A stretch of DNA of 64,000 nt from Glycomyces artemisiae. Lineage in GTDB: Bacteria; Actinomycetota; Actinomycetes; Mycobacteriales; Micromonosporaceae. Shown piece after piece: positions 7,566 to 16,714 of the stretch (the stretch's first letter is position 1; each line of letters opens with the position of its first letter). The notes below the pieces were generated by a model, which was given only the letters and a program-made list of their open reading frames with translations, was not told where the DNA came from and did not search any database. Position numbers and translations under genes: made by a program. The stretch spans positions 87,861 through 151,860 of the forward strand of contig NZ_PVTJ01000013.1 of assembly GCF_003002955.1 (NCBI RefSeq), read 5' to 3'.

Positions 7566-8381
7566 CTACGGCCGCCAGATGACGGCCTCGACGCCGCGCA
7601 TGCGCTCGGCGAACCGCCCGCCGGGGGCCGCGTCCCGCAGCAGCAGGCGCAGGTCCGCCTCGAACACGGGAAGCCGGTCGCCGAAGTGGTGCGGCGCGGA
7701 GCTCGACAGGGAGAGCACGGCAGCCACGATCTCGTCCTCGCTCCGCTCGGCGATCCGGCCCTCGTCGACGGTGATCCGCTCGGGCCCGGCGTACCCGGCG
7801 CGGGCCATGACCTCCTCCTCGGACCCCTTGGTGCCGTGGGGGAGCAGGCCCTGCCCGGCACGGCGCACCGGCCCCAGGTAGCGGGCCACGAGGTCGTCGA
7901 TCGCGTCCCACGGCGGGGCCGGGAGCGGCAGCGGCTCGGCGGTGTCGACGCCGCGGTGCGTGGTCGCTCCGATGTGGACCCACGCGCCCGCGGGGCAGAT
8001 CATGCCGCGCACGCGCTCGGCGACGAGGTCCTGCTCCATCCAGTGGAAGGACTGCGCGAACGCGACGACCCGGAACGTCCCGAGCCCGCCGGGGAGCTCC
8101 TCGGCGCGCATGAGTCGCCAGTCGATCCCCGGCGCCTTGAGCCGCGCCTCGGCGATCATGCCGGGGTCGGCGTCGACGCCCACGGCCTCGGCGAACAGCG
8201 GCGCGAGGAGCACGGTGAGCGAGCCGGGCCCGCAGCCGACGTCGAGGAGCCGCCCGGTCCCGTCGAGGCCGAGCGCGTCGCGCACGGCGTCGGCCAGGCC
8301 CGGGGGGTAGGGCATCCGGCCGGTCCCGTAGTGCGCGGCGGCGCCCGCGAAGAGCGTCTCGTCCCATGCCCAGGCGTCCAT
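7566..8381 (-). CDS. Class I SAM-dependent methyltransferase (Methyltransf_11 type)
   Basis: 271 residues starting MDAWAWDETLFAGAAAHYGTGRMPYP, the usual opening of this actinobacterial subfamily. Motif I is LLDVGCGPGSLTVLLA with the acidic VGVDADPGMI after it; VVAFAQSFHWMEQD is the conserved post-motif block. The acceptor substrate is unknown. TAGCAT (8394-8389 on this strand) is 7 bases before the ATG and no Shine-Dalgarno is present, again suggesting a leaderless message. It is separated by 25 bp from the downstream methyltransferase, which appears to have its own promoter. Confidence 0.83.
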   Translation of the reverse strand: MDAWAWDETLFAGAAAHYGTGRMPYPPGLADAVRDALGLDGTGRLLDVGCGPGSLTVLLAPLFAEAVGVDADPGMIAEARLKAPGIDWRLMRAEELPGGLGTFRVVAFAQSFHWMEQDLVAERVRGMICPAGAWVHIGATTHRGVDTAEPLPLPAPPWDAIDDLVARYLGPVRRAGQGLLPHGTKGSEEEVMARAGYAGPERITVDEGRIAERSEDEIVAAVLSLSSSAPHHFGDRLPVFEADLRLLLRDAAPGGRFAERMRGVEAVIWRP

Positions 8382-8437
8382 CCCGGGGATGCTACCGGCG
8401 GCCGCGGCGCCGTCCGAGCGCATTTCCACCTTCCGGG

Positions 8438-8989
8438 TCACTCGGCGCCGGTGAACGAGGTCCGGAAGCTCAGATGGCTCGCCATGTGCGCCAAGTACTT
8501 CGGGTCGGTGACGCGGATCGTGAACCCGGCCTGGTCGCCGTCCGCCTCGGGGTCGACCGCGAACGAGGCGATGACGGCGTCGGCGCGGCGCCGGAACTCC
8601 TCGCCCCTCGGCTTGGTCAGCAGGTACGCGTGCCCGTCGGAGGTGCCCCGGCCGCCGTCGAGCTGGCCCTCGTACACGCTGTAGGCGTTGACCTTCGGGA
8701 CCACGGGCTCCTTGCTGCGGTGGTCGAGCACGAAGCCCTCGTCGTCGATCCACACGCGCTTGCCGAGGATGAGCTCGAAGCACTCCGCGAACTCCGCGGC
8801 GGTGCCGGGGTCGATGTCGGTGGCGCCGAAACCCTGGAACCAGGCGTCCATGAGCAGTTTGAGCCCGAACCCGGTGCCGCGGTCGGGGCCGTCGCCGAGC
8901 CGGACGCCATCGCCGATGAGGCTCGTGAGCGTCCCGTCGAGCGTGTTTCCCTCACGGCCCCAGGTCCACACGTCGAAGATGTACGTCAT
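8438..8989 (-). CDS. Uncharacterised soluble protein
   Basis: 183 residues, no signal peptide or membrane segment. It begins MTYIFDVWTWGREGNTLDGTLTS and contains FGLKLLMDAWFQGFG and a C-terminal half with GTSDGHAYLLTKPRGEEFRRRADAVIASF. I do not recognise the family. Coding is supported by codon bias and by a leaderless promoter: TATGAT (9003-8998 on this strand) 8 bases before the ATG. A short GTGAT-AG-ATCAC dyad at 9033-9044 lies further upstream and may be a control site. Its neighbours give no clear clue to function. Confidence 0.7.
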   Translation of the reverse strand: MTYIFDVWTWGREGNTLDGTLTSLIGDGVRLGDGPDRGTGFGLKLLMDAWFQGFGATDIDPGTAAEFAECFELILGKRVWIDDEGFVLDHRSKEPVVPKVNAYSVYEGQLDGGRGTSDGHAYLLTKPRGEEFRRRADAVIASFAVDPEADGDQAGFTIRVTDPKYLAHMASHLSFRTSFTGAE

Positions 8990-9059
8990 GGCCGTGAATC
9001 ATAACCAGTGCGGGCAATTCCGGCGAAGGAGGTGATAGATCACACTCTATGTCTCCGGG

Positions 9060-9917
9060 TCAGCGCCCAGTGTGCGGGGCGGCGGGGGCCGTCCAGGAGT
9101 CGAGCAGGCGCAGCGCCTGCGCACTGGGCGAGTCCGGTTCGACGTTGTAGACGCACAGCGTCTGGTCGGGGTCGTCGGGGAATTCGAGCGACTCGTAGGC
9201 GAACTCGATCTCGCCCGCGACGGGGTGCCGGTATGCCTTGCGGCCGTGGGTGCGGCGCAGCACCTGGTGGTCGTTCCACCACCCGCTGAACTCCGGGCAG
9301 CCGAGGGTCAGCTCGCCCACGAGATCGGCGAGCTGGCGGTCGTCCGGGTGGCGCCCGGCGTCGAAGCGGAGCACCGCGACCGAGTCGCGCGCCACGGTCT
9401 CCCAGTCCACGACCCGTTCGCGCGCTTCGGGATCGAGCAGGTACCAGCGCGCGAGGTTGCGCCGCTTCGCCGGGAGCGCGTCGAAGTCGGTCATGACGGC
9501 CTTCGCGAGCCGGTTGACGGCGAGCACGTCGGTGCGCCTGCCGATGATGAACGCGGGCACCGATTCGAGGCTCTGGAGCGTCAGCAGCAGGCCTGGGCGG
9601 ACGCGCTGCGCGGCGAGCGGCCCGCGCCGCCTGGGCGCCCGGCGGCCCGCGAGGTCCTTGAGGTGCTCGCGTTCGGAGTGGTCGAGGCGCAGCGCCTCGG
9701 CGAGCGCGTCGAGCACCTCGGGGGAGGGGTTCCCGGCCCGGCCCTGCTCCAGGCGCGTGTAGTACTCGACGCTCATGTTCGCCAGCCGCGCGACCTCGTC
9801 GCGGCGCAGGCCCGGGACGCGCCGCACGCGGCCGTCGTCGGGCACGCCCGCGTCCTGCGGGTGCACGCGGGCGCGGCGGCTCCGCAGGAAGTCCGAGATC
9901 TCGGTGCGCTGGTCCAT
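9060..9917 (-). CDS. XRE/MmyB-type transcriptional regulator
   Basis: 285 residues. An N-terminal helix-turn-helix (RRDEVARLANMSVEYYTRLEQGRAGNPSPEVLDALAEAL) is joined to a C-terminal MmyB-like PAS-fold ligand-binding domain carrying FIIGRRTDVLAVNRLAKAV, NLARWYLLDPEARERV and GEIEFAYESLEFPDDPDQTLCVYN. These regulators bind fatty-acid-like ligands and usually control a divergent oxidoreductase. Here the divergent gene is the SDR at 10087 and a perfect inverted repeat lies between them at 9960-9982. Probably a repressor of itself and the SDR, released by the SDR substrate or a related molecule. Confidence 0.9.
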   Translation of the reverse strand: MDQRTEISDFLRSRRARVHPQDAGVPDDGRVRRVPGLRRDEVARLANMSVEYYTRLEQGRAGNPSPEVLDALAEALRLDHSEREHLKDLAGRRAPRRRGPLAAQRVRPGLLLTLQSLESVPAFIIGRRTDVLAVNRLAKAVMTDFDALPAKRRNLARWYLLDPEARERVVDWETVARDSVAVLRFDAGRHPDDRQLADLVGELTLGCPEFSGWWNDHQVLRRTHGRKAYRHPVAGEIEFAYESLEFPDDPDQTLCVYNVEPDSPSAQALRLLDSWTAPAAPHTGR

Positions 9918-9959
9918 GCCCCCAATTCTGCCCCGCCGGACCGGCCCTTCGCGGCGCCT

Positions 9960-9982
9960 GACTGGTACTGGCGGTACCAGTC
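9960..9982. promoter_or_regulatory. Operator for the MmyB-type regulator
   Basis: Perfect inverted repeat GACTGGTAC - TGGCG - GTACCAGTC in the divergent region between the regulator (start 9917) and the SDR (start 10087). Regulators of this family generally sit next to such a dyad. Confidence 0.8.
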
Positions 9983-10086
9983 GCGGGAGGGGATTTCTAG
10001 CGGCGCTTCGGGCCCGTCTCCGGTGCTGTACTCGATTGCAGGGCGGCCGGACCGCCTGGAAACCGAACGCACCGAAGGAACACGAC

Positions 10087-10863
10087 ATGTCTACTGTGAA
10101 CACCGTTCTGCCCCTTGCGGGCCGCGTCGCCGTCGTCACCGGGGCCTCCAGCGGCCTCGGCGAGGCCACCGCCGAGCTGCTCGCCCAGCGGGGCGCGAAG
10201 GTCGCCGTCCTCGCCCGCCGCGCCGACCGCCTCGCCGCGCTCACCGGGCGCATCGAAGCGAACGGCGGCACCGCGCTCGCCGTCCCGGTCGACGTCACCG
10301 ACGCCGAGGCGGTCCAGGCCGCCGCGGCCCGGATCGAGGCCGGGTTCGGCACCGTCGACCTCCTGTTCAACAACGCGGGTGTCATGCTGCCCTCGAAGAT
10401 CGCGGACGTGCGCACGGACCTGTGGAATCAGCAGGTGGACCTGAACATCGGCGGGTTCCTCAACACCGTCGCCGCGTTCGTGCCGCAGCTGCGCAAGGCC
10501 GCCGCCGACAAGGGCGTCGCGGACCTGGTGAACACCTCCTCGATCGGGGCGCAGAACCTGTTCCCCACGTTCGAGGTCTACTGCGGCACCAAGGCGTTCG
10601 TCACCCACTACTCCCGCAACCTGCGCATCGAGCTCGGCTCGCAGGGCGTGCGCGTCGCGGTCGTGGAGCCGGGGATCGTCCGCACCGAGCTCCAGGGCCA
10701 TGTCACCGAGCCCGACGCGACCGCGTGGCTCGACGAGACGTTCAAGACGATGGAGGTCCTCGAACCCGCCGACGTCGCCGAGGCGGTCGCGCATCTGGCC
10801 GCGCTGCCCGCCCGCGTCAACATCGAGCGGCTGACGATCATGCCGACGACGCAGGCGAACTAG
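10087..10863 (+). CDS. Short-chain dehydrogenase/reductase
   Basis: 258 residues, classical SDR. The cofactor motif is VTGASSGLGEATAELL (TGxxxGxG), then ARRADR, which favours NADP. The conserved NNAG is at LLFNNAGVM. The catalytic serine is in NTSSIGAQN and the YxxxK in EVYCGTKAFVTHY, so the Ser-Tyr-Lys set is intact. GAAGGA precedes the ATG. It is expressed divergently from, and presumably repressed by, the MmyB-type regulator. Substrate unknown; such pairs often handle quinones, aldehydes or fatty alcohols. Confidence 0.9.
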   Translation: MSTVNTVLPLAGRVAVVTGASSGLGEATAELLAQRGAKVAVLARRADRLAALTGRIEANGGTALAVPVDVTDAEAVQAAAARIEAGFGTVDLLFNNAGVMLPSKIADVRTDLWNQQVDLNIGGFLNTVAAFVPQLRKAAADKGVADLVNTSSIGAQNLFPTFEVYCGTKAFVTHYSRNLRIELGSQGVRVAVVEPGIVRTELQGHVTEPDATAWLDETFKTMEVLEPADVAEAVAHLAALPARVNIERLTIMPTTQAN

Positions 10864-10990
10864 GCCGCAGCCGACGGACCGCACAGTCGTCCGTATTCGC
10901 GTGCGGTGTTCCCGGGGTGTGTGAAAGGATCGCTTCGGAAATTCGGAGGGGCGCGGCGCGCCCCGGGAACGGACCCACGGAGGGCACGCC

Positions 10991-11932
10991 ATGACCAAGC
11001 TCGGCAGGACCGGAATCGACGTCTACCCGCTCGTCCTGGGCACCAACACGTTCGGCTGGACCACGGACGAGGCGGAGGCCCACCGCATCCTCGACGCCTT
11101 CGCCGACGCGGGCGGCACCCTCGTCGACACCGCCGACTCGTACTCGGCGTGGGCCCCCGGCAACAGCGGCGGGGAGTCCGAGACCGTCATCGGCTCCTGG
11201 GTCGCCAAGCACCCCGGGCGGCTCATGGTCGCCACGAAGGTCTCGCAGCACCCGGAGTTCAAGGGCCTGTCGGCCGCGACCGTCAAGGCCGCCGCCGACG
11301 CCTCGCTTCAGCGTCTGCAATCTGAGGCGATCGACGTCTACTACGCGCACTTCGACGACGCCGAGACGCCGCTCGAAGAGACCGTCGCCGCGTTCGACGC
11401 GCTCGTCACCGAGGGGAAGGTCCGGCACGTCGCCGTCTCCAACTACAGCCCCGAGCGCCTGCGCGAGTGGCTCGACATCGCCGAGCGCACCGGCGCGGCC
11501 CGCCCGGTCGCGTTGCAGCCCAAGTACAGCCTCGTCAGCCGCGCCACGTTCGAGCCGGCCCTGCGCGACATCGCGGTCGCCGAGGACCTCAGCGTCTTCC
11601 CCTACCACGCGCTCGCGAGCGGCTTCCTCACCGGCAAGTACCGCACCGAGGCCGACCTGGAGCAGAGCGTCCGCGGCGGCTCGGCCGCCAAGCACCTGAA
11701 CCCGGCCGGGCTCGCGGTCATCGACGGCCTCGCCGACATCGCCGAGGACCGCGGCGTCGCCATCGGCACGGTCGCCCTCGCCTGGGTCCGCACCCGCCCC
11801 GGCATCGCCGCCCCGATCGCGGGCGCCCGCGAACTGTCCCAGCTCGCCCCGCTCCTCGCCTCCGCGGAACTCGACCTCTCGCAGGACGAGCTCGACCGCC
11901 TGACCGCGCTCTCGGACGCCGTGGGCGCCTGA
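10991..11932 (+). CDS. Aldo/keto reductase
   Basis: 313 residues, a complete (beta/alpha)8 AKR. The catalytic residues are visible: DTADSYSAW (Asp and Tyr), the lysine in LMVATKVSQHPE and a histidine in VYYAHFDDAETPLEE. The C-terminal cofactor loop reads APIAGARELSQL, where the usual IPG is IAG. The sequence is closest in style to the YajO/Tas-like or NADPH-dependent AKR13 group. It reduces aldehydes or ketones with NADPH in the cytoplasm; the natural substrate is open. ATG with GGAGGGCACGCC upstream, and a strong hairpin 17 bases after the stop. Confidence 0.88.
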   Translation: MTKLGRTGIDVYPLVLGTNTFGWTTDEAEAHRILDAFADAGGTLVDTADSYSAWAPGNSGGESETVIGSWVAKHPGRLMVATKVSQHPEFKGLSAATVKAAADASLQRLQSEAIDVYYAHFDDAETPLEETVAAFDALVTEGKVRHVAVSNYSPERLREWLDIAERTGAARPVALQPKYSLVSRATFEPALRDIAVAEDLSVFPYHALASGFLTGKYRTEADLEQSVRGGSAAKHLNPAGLAVIDGLADIAEDRGVAIGTVALAWVRTRPGIAAPIAGARELSQLAPLLASAELDLSQDELDRLTALSDAVGA

Positions 11933-11948
11933 CGGTCCCGAACGAGCC

Positions 11949-11982
11949 GGGGCCCGCATCGCCGACCTGCGATGCGGGCCCC
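11949..11982. terminator. Bidirectional hairpin terminator
   Basis: Perfect 14-bp stem (GGGGCCCGCATCGC and complement), 6-base loop CGACCT, between convergent genes ending at 11932 and 12003; followed by GCCCGTTT. Confidence 0.75.
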
Positions 11983-12002
11983 GCCCGTTTCCCACCCGTC
12001 CG

Positions 12003-14966
12003 CTAAGCGGCCGGGGCCTTCGCGTAGACCTCGATCTCGCTCAGGATGATCCACCCCGCGGTCCCGCCGGAACCGGCGGTCATGACCACCCGCACGGCGG
12101 ACGTCTTCGCATTCACCTCCACGTCGATCACCGGGACCTCGTCGGTCGGCACGTCGACGAAGCCCACGTCGACCCAGTTCCCGTCGGCGTCGCGGTACTG
12201 CACCGTCAGCGTGTCCGCATAGGACGGACGGCCGCCGTCGCTCCAGAAGTAGGAGACGACCCGGGTCACGTCCCGCGCCTCCGGCAGCTCCACCGTGATC
12301 GCGTCCTCGGTGTTGAACGGCCCGGACTTCCAGTTCGACCAGGCCTTGTCCGTGAGGACCCCGTTGCGCAGGGCCGCAGTGGAATAGCCCGGCTCGGTGT
12401 ACGTCGCGGTGATCGCGGTCCCGTCGGCGAGCGCCGCGTTCGCCTCCACCGGGTCGGTGACCTCCACGTCGACCACCGCGGGCAGCTCCGTGCCGTCGAC
12501 GAGCACCGCGGTGCCCTCGATCCGCACGGTCCCGTAGTCGTCGAACGCGCCCTCCGCGGGCTCCTCCCACGTCACCGGCACCGCGGCCTCGGTCCCGTGG
12601 TCGCCCAGCGCCGTCACCGTCTCCGGCAGCGGCGGCACGTACCCCGGGTAGGTCTTCGCCGACGCCGGAGCCGTCTCGGAGAACGTGTCGACGCTGACCT
12701 TCGCCTTGGCGCGGAACGTGTTCCCGAGCGCGTCGACCGCCTCGCCGAACACCGTCACCGTCTTCACCCGGTTCCACGTGGACTCGCGCGGCATGTCCCA
12801 CTCGACGGGGAGCGCCCCGCGCGCGCCGTCGCGGTACACGCCCGGCACCGTCTCGGGCAGGACCGGCACGAAGCCCGGCACGGTGTACGCGCTCACCTGC
12901 TGCGCCCGCAGCACGGTCTCGTCCACCACGCCCCAGCGCTGGTTGGCCGCCGAGGTCGGCGTGTACGTCTGCACCGGCGACCCGTCGGCGGTCGCCTCGC
13001 CCCACACGTCCAGGACCAGGCCCGTTCCGACATTCACGGGCACGTACGTGCCGTCGCCGGTGGTCGACAGGTACCACGTCGCCGCCTCCGACGGCTCCCC
13101 GTCGCCGGATTCCAGCACCGCGAGCCCGTCGCCGATCGCCAGCCGCGCCCCCGTGGCCGCGTTGACGATCGCGTACCGCTCGCGGTTCGAGTACCCGTCG
13201 GTGAGCCGCTCGACCTCCCACAGCTGCTCGCCGTCGTACTCATCGTCGGTCTCGATGACGATGCCGGTGCCGTCCGCGTTCGGCGCGATCGACTTGCCGC
13301 TCTGCACGCCGTCGAAGCGGTACACGTGCCCGTCCTGGAACAGCGCCGCGTCGCAGTCGACGCCCGAGACGCCCTCGACCACGAACGTCGTCACCGACTT
13401 CGCCGGGACCGTCAGCGTCGCCTCGTCGCCGCGCACCCGCACCGCGTCGCCCTCGACGAGCGCGCCGTCGGCGCTGGTGACCACCGGGGTCACCGAGGCG
13501 CCGCGCGCGATCCGCTCGAAGTTCGAGAGGTCGAGCGTGATCTCCATGTCCGCGTCGGTGCTGTTGGTGTACACCACGTTCGCGCCGCTGCCGTCCGCCT
13601 CGACCGCGGCCGTCGCCGCCGCGCTGTCGGTGGCGATCACGTGGTCGCCCGGCTCGATGTAGTGCGTGAAGTTCTGGATCGTGTAGTACTTCGTGTTCAC
13701 CTTGATCGGGCACGTCTCCAGCGTGTCCTCGGCGGTGCAGTCGAACGGCAGCTGGATCGAGCCCCAGCTGTGGCCCGCCGCGACGTCCTCGACCGGCTGC
13801 CACAGCACCCACGCCGTGGGCTCCAGCTCCCGCAGGTCGTCGGTGATCCGCGAGGCGATCCCGATCCCGTTCTCCATCGACGTGTAGTCCTGGCCGGAGG
13901 TCCACGACCCCTCGACCTCGCTCATCCACAGCGGCTTGTCCGCGGCCTTCGCGAGGTCGCGGGCGCTCGTGCGCTGGCCCGTGCCGTAGGTGTGGACGTT
14001 CATCTGCTCGACGTTCGCCCGCGACTCCTCCGTGTACGCGTTCCAGTTGCGCACGAACGTGCCCGGGTTCGTCTCGTCCATCGCCGAGACGACCGCGTCG
14101 AGCTCGGACTCCGAGAGCCGCTCGGCGAGCGCGTCGATGACGAGCTGCTGGAGCTCGGGCCCGGCGTGCGCGCCCTCCTGGCGCCCGCCCGTGGGCTGCA
14201 CGCCGTCCGGGCCGAGCTGGGTGCCCCAGTAGTTCGTGTTCGGCTCGTTCAGCGGGTCCACGGTGTCGAACTCGATGCCGTGCTCGGCCTCGACGCGCTC
14301 CATGACCTCGGTCAGGTAGAGCGCGAACTCGTCCACGGTGTCGGTGCGGATCTGGTCCTGGCTCGCGTCGAACCCGCCCGAGACGTACCCGGAGACGGTC
14401 TGGAAGTACGGCGGCGAGTTCGAGAACGCCTCCCAGTGGGTGACGTCGTCCTTGACCGCGTCGATCCACCACCGCTGATTCGCGTCGGCGTCCCAGTTCC
14501 AGTGCTCGGGGTTCTCCGGGTCCCACCAGTCCTTGTCGGCCTGGGTGGTGCCCTCGGGGGCGGCCCACCAGCCGGGGACCGCGGAGGCCCCGCCGCGCAG
14601 GTACTCGTTGTCGATGTTCGGGGCGTTGCCGCCGCCGATGTTGTACCTGGCGATGTTCAGGTTGAGGCCGTCCTCGCCGAAGACCATCTCCGCCAGCTCG
14701 TTCCGGATCTCGTCGGGGTAGCCGCCGGTGGCGTTCGCGAACCACACGAGGCTGGTGCCCCAGCCCTCGAACGCCGCCTGCTGATACGACGGGTCGAGGA
14801 CGACCGTGACCGCGTCCGCGGCGGCCTCCTCGGCGCTGGCGGTGAGCACCGGCAGGCTCGGCGCGGCGACCGCCGCCGCGAGCCCGGCGGCGCCGACGGC
14901 GGCGATGCCGCGTCGGAAGCCGTTGCGGCGCAAGCGCTGCGGACGCGGGGGACGGGGGGATGACAT
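12003..14966 (-). CDS. Secreted multidomain GH30 glycoside hydrolase (endo-beta-1,6-galactanase type)
   Basis: 987 residues. A twin-arginine-like signal (RLRRNGFRRGIAAVGAAGLAAAVAA) precedes a GH30 barrel at about 60-430. Key signatures: EGWGTSLVWFAN, LNLNIARYNIGGGNAPN, the acid/base in PLNEPN (E241) and the nucleophile in PLWMSEVEG (E350). A beta-sandwich (to about 520) carries the GH30 side domain. Then follow a ricin-type beta-trefoil (about 530-690, ending TSAANQRW), two Big_4-like modules each with a GYVPPLPETV or GFVPVLPETV motif, and a C-terminal discoidin-like domain. The NIGGGN/WFAN signature is that of galactanases more than xylanases. Preceded by GGAGAC. The 42-bp gap to the phosphatase gene allows joint transcription. 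Acts on plant arabinogalactan by inference. Confidence 0.85.
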   Translation of the reverse strand: MSSPRPPRPQRLRRNGFRRGIAAVGAAGLAAAVAAPSLPVLTASAEEAAADAVTVVLDPSYQQAAFEGWGTSLVWFANATGGYPDEIRNELAEMVFGEDGLNLNIARYNIGGGNAPNIDNEYLRGGASAVPGWWAAPEGTTQADKDWWDPENPEHWNWDADANQRWWIDAVKDDVTHWEAFSNSPPYFQTVSGYVSGGFDASQDQIRTDTVDEFALYLTEVMERVEAEHGIEFDTVDPLNEPNTNYWGTQLGPDGVQPTGGRQEGAHAGPELQQLVIDALAERLSESELDAVVSAMDETNPGTFVRNWNAYTEESRANVEQMNVHTYGTGQRTSARDLAKAADKPLWMSEVEGSWTSGQDYTSMENGIGIASRITDDLRELEPTAWVLWQPVEDVAAGHSWGSIQLPFDCTAEDTLETCPIKVNTKYYTIQNFTHYIEPGDHVIATDSAAATAAVEADGSGANVVYTNSTDADMEITLDLSNFERIARGASVTPVVTSADGALVEGDAVRVRGDEATLTVPAKSVTTFVVEGVSGVDCDAALFQDGHVYRFDGVQSGKSIAPNADGTGIVIETDDEYDGEQLWEVERLTDGYSNRERYAIVNAATGARLAIGDGLAVLESGDGEPSEAATWYLSTTGDGTYVPVNVGTGLVLDVWGEATADGSPVQTYTPTSAANQRWGVVDETVLRAQQVSAYTVPGFVPVLPETVPGVYRDGARGALPVEWDMPRESTWNRVKTVTVFGEAVDALGNTFRAKAKVSVDTFSETAPASAKTYPGYVPPLPETVTALGDHGTEAAVPVTWEEPAEGAFDDYGTVRIEGTAVLVDGTELPAVVDVEVTDPVEANAALADGTAITATYTEPGYSTAALRNGVLTDKAWSNWKSGPFNTEDAITVELPEARDVTRVVSYFWSDGGRPSYADTLTVQYRDADGNWVDVGFVDVPTDEVPVIDVEVNAKTSAVRVVMTAGSGGTAGWIILSEIEVYAKAPAA

Positions 14967-15008
14967 CGTCGTCTCCTTCGGGGGGTCGCAATCGAATCAT
15001 TTGGATAT

Positions 15009-16160
15009 TCACACAGAACCGAACGGTTGTAAACACCCTTCGTATAACCGATTGAAAAACTCGTCCGCGGGACCGCTCCCGTACACCCGCGTCACCGCCA
15101 GGATCGACACGTCGTCGTCCATCCGCGAGGCGAACCGCGACGCGTCCTCCCACACGAACTCCACCAGCGACCGCGGCGACGGCGTCACCAGGCCGTCGAG
15201 GTGCTCCGCCAGCGGGTAGTAATGCCCGTCCGCGTCCCGCGCCTCCACCAGCCCGTCGGAGAACGCCAGCAGCGTCGCGTCGATCTCGAACGGCACCGCC
15301 GCCGAGGCGCGGTGCCGCACCGGCTCGGCCAGCCGCAGCCCCAGCACCGGCGCGGTCTTCAGGTCCACCTCCTCGACCCGCTCCCCGCGCAGCAGCAGCG
15401 GCAGCGGATGCCCGCACGACAGCAGCCGCACCTCGTCGCACTCCTCCGAGAACTCCGCGAGCAGCACCGACGCGAACAGCTCCGGGATGTACCCGTGCGC
15501 GCCGTCCTCCAGGATGCGCCGCTCCATCCGCCACGCGACCCCGCCGAGGTCCTCCTCGTCGAGGATCGCCTCATGGAACACCGACAGGAGCATCGACGCC
15601 GCGCCGACCACGTCGAGGCCGTGCCCCTGCACGTCGCCGAGGATCAGCCGGGTCCCGTACGGGCTCGGCCGCACGTCGAACAGGTCCCCGCCGATGCTCG
15701 CGCCCTGCTGCGCCGAGTGGTACAGCCCCGCGCACGCGAGGTCCCCGACCCGCTCGGGCAGGTCCGGCAGGACCGCGCGCTGCGCGGCCTCCGAGACCGA
15801 GAGCACGGTGACCAGGCCCTTCTCGAAGCGCTGGCGGATCCAGGAGATGCCCACGGCCGTGGCGAAGACGATGCCGACGACGACGATGTCGTCGGCCTCG
15901 AAATGGCGCGCGACCGGGATCGGGGCGGCCACGACGATGAGCGCGAAGGCCGCGATGAACCCGGTCCAGACCGGGCCGAGCACGAACGCGGCGAGCACGG
16001 GGACGACGGCCATCGCGATCCCGGCGTGGAGCGGGTCGGGCCGGAAGAGCATGAAGAACGAGGCGCCGAAGAGGGCGACGAGCGGCAGCAGCCGGACCCA
16101 CAGCGGGATTGCCGTGGCCGGACGCAGTCCTCCCAGGAACGTGGCCCGCGTGCTAGCCAT
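15009..16160 (-). CDS. Membrane-bound PP2C/SpoIIE-type serine phosphatase
   Basis: 383 residues. Four hydrophobic segments in the first 115 residues (LLPLVALFGASFFMLF, AGIAMAVVPVLAAFVL, WTGFIAAFALIVVAA, IVVVGIVFATAVGISW) are followed by a short linker and a SpoIIE domain. The metal-binding acids are present: GASIGGDLFDV, ILGDVQGHG, LAFSDGLVEARD and DDDVSILAV. Such phosphatases act on anti-anti-sigma factors in partner-switch control; no such partner is encoded nearby. TAGACT lies 6 bases before the ATG and there is no ribosome site, so it is probably leaderless. The last 15 codons are unusually AT-rich and overlap a dyad at 15017-15028. Confidence 0.85.
   Translation of the reverse strand: MASTRATFLGGLRPATAIPLWVRLLPLVALFGASFFMLFRPDPLHAGIAMAVVPVLAAFVLGPVWTGFIAAFALIVVAAPIPVARHFEADDIVVVGIVFATAVGISWIRQRFEKGLVTVLSVSEAAQRAVLPDLPERVGDLACAGLYHSAQQGASIGGDLFDVRPSPYGTRLILGDVQGHGLDVVGAASMLLSVFHEAILDEEDLGGVAWRMERRILEDGAHGYIPELFASVLLAEFSEECDEVRLLSCGHPLPLLLRGERVEEVDLKTAPVLGLRLAEPVRHRASAAVPFEIDATLLAFSDGLVEARDADGHYYPLAEHLDGLVTPSPRSLVEFVWEDASRFASRMDDDVSILAVTRVYGSGPADEFFNRLYEGCLQPFGSV
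15017..15028. promoter_or_regulatory. Dyad upstream of the GH30 gene, inside the phosphatase 3' end
   Basis: AACCG-AA-CGGTT, about 50 bp upstream of the GH30 start at 14966, in an AT-rich patch (15000-15060) unlike the surrounding coding DNA. A plausible operator/promoter zone for GH30; the regulator is unknown. Confidence 0.4.
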
Positions 16161-16221
16161 GGCCCGAGTCTAGGGGCCCGGTCCGGCTCTACCTGCGGTT
16201 TCGCGCAGTTCGGGCGAACCG

Positions 16222-16671
16222 TTAGGACACTGCGCCTTCCGCGGCCCCGGGGCGTGCGGCGTCGTACCCGGCCTGGGCCTGGAGGACCTCGCCCATGTTC
16301 GCGTACAGGTACGACACCATCTCGCGCAGCCGCGCCTCCATGCCGGCGCCGACCTCGGTGAGGCGGTACTCGACGCGGGAGGGGAAGCCCTCGGAGGGCT
16401 CGCGCAGCACCAGGCCGTCGCGTTCGAGGTGGCGCAGGCCCTGGGCGAGGGCCTTGTCGTTGATGCCGCCGACCGCGCGCCGGATCTCGCTGAACCGCCG
16501 CGGGCCGTCGTGGAGCGACAGCACAATGAGCGTGCCCCAGCGGCCCGTGACGTGGTCGAGGACCGGACGCGACGGGCAGTCCTCGGCGAGGACCTGGAAC
16601 TCGCCGAGGTCGGGGCGGTCGCTGAGGTCTTCGAACTCGCTGAGGACGTGCGGGGCGGGCCGGGTGGTCAT
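16222..16671 (-). CDS. HxlR family regulator (QorR-like)
   Basis: 149 residues, a winged helix of the HxlR/DUF24 type. The N-terminal LAEDCPSRPVLDHVTGRWGTLIVLSL has the conserved cysteine directly before Pro that acts as a redox switch in QorR, YodB and HypR. RRFSEIRRAVGGINDKALAQGLRHLERDGLVLRE is the recognition part. It is divergent from a QorB-like NAD(P)-binding gene, the same arrangement as qorR-qor2 in Corynebacterium. Likely a repressor relieved by quinones or oxidants. The ATG at 16671 is 12 bases from GGAGG; an out-of-frame three-codon reading frame lies between them and ends on the start codon. Confidence 0.9.
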   Translation of the reverse strand: MTTRPAPHVLSEFEDLSDRPDLGEFQVLAEDCPSRPVLDHVTGRWGTLIVLSLHDGPRRFSEIRRAVGGINDKALAQGLRHLERDGLVLREPSEGFPSRVEYRLTEVGAGMEARLREMVSYLYANMGEVLQAQAGYDAARPGAAEGAVS

Positions 16672-16714
16672 CCGTTCATGTTACCTCCGCGATAGTACTT
16701 TCGTTTTGATTGTG

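Noticed and set aside
9026..9047. AAGGAGGTGATAGATCAC, which resembles the 16S rRNA 3' end/anti-Shine-Dalgarno complement
   Set aside because: No rRNA sequence around it. The matching short frame is antisense to the MmyB-type gene and has no coding character; the GTGAT/ATCAC dyad may be a control site.
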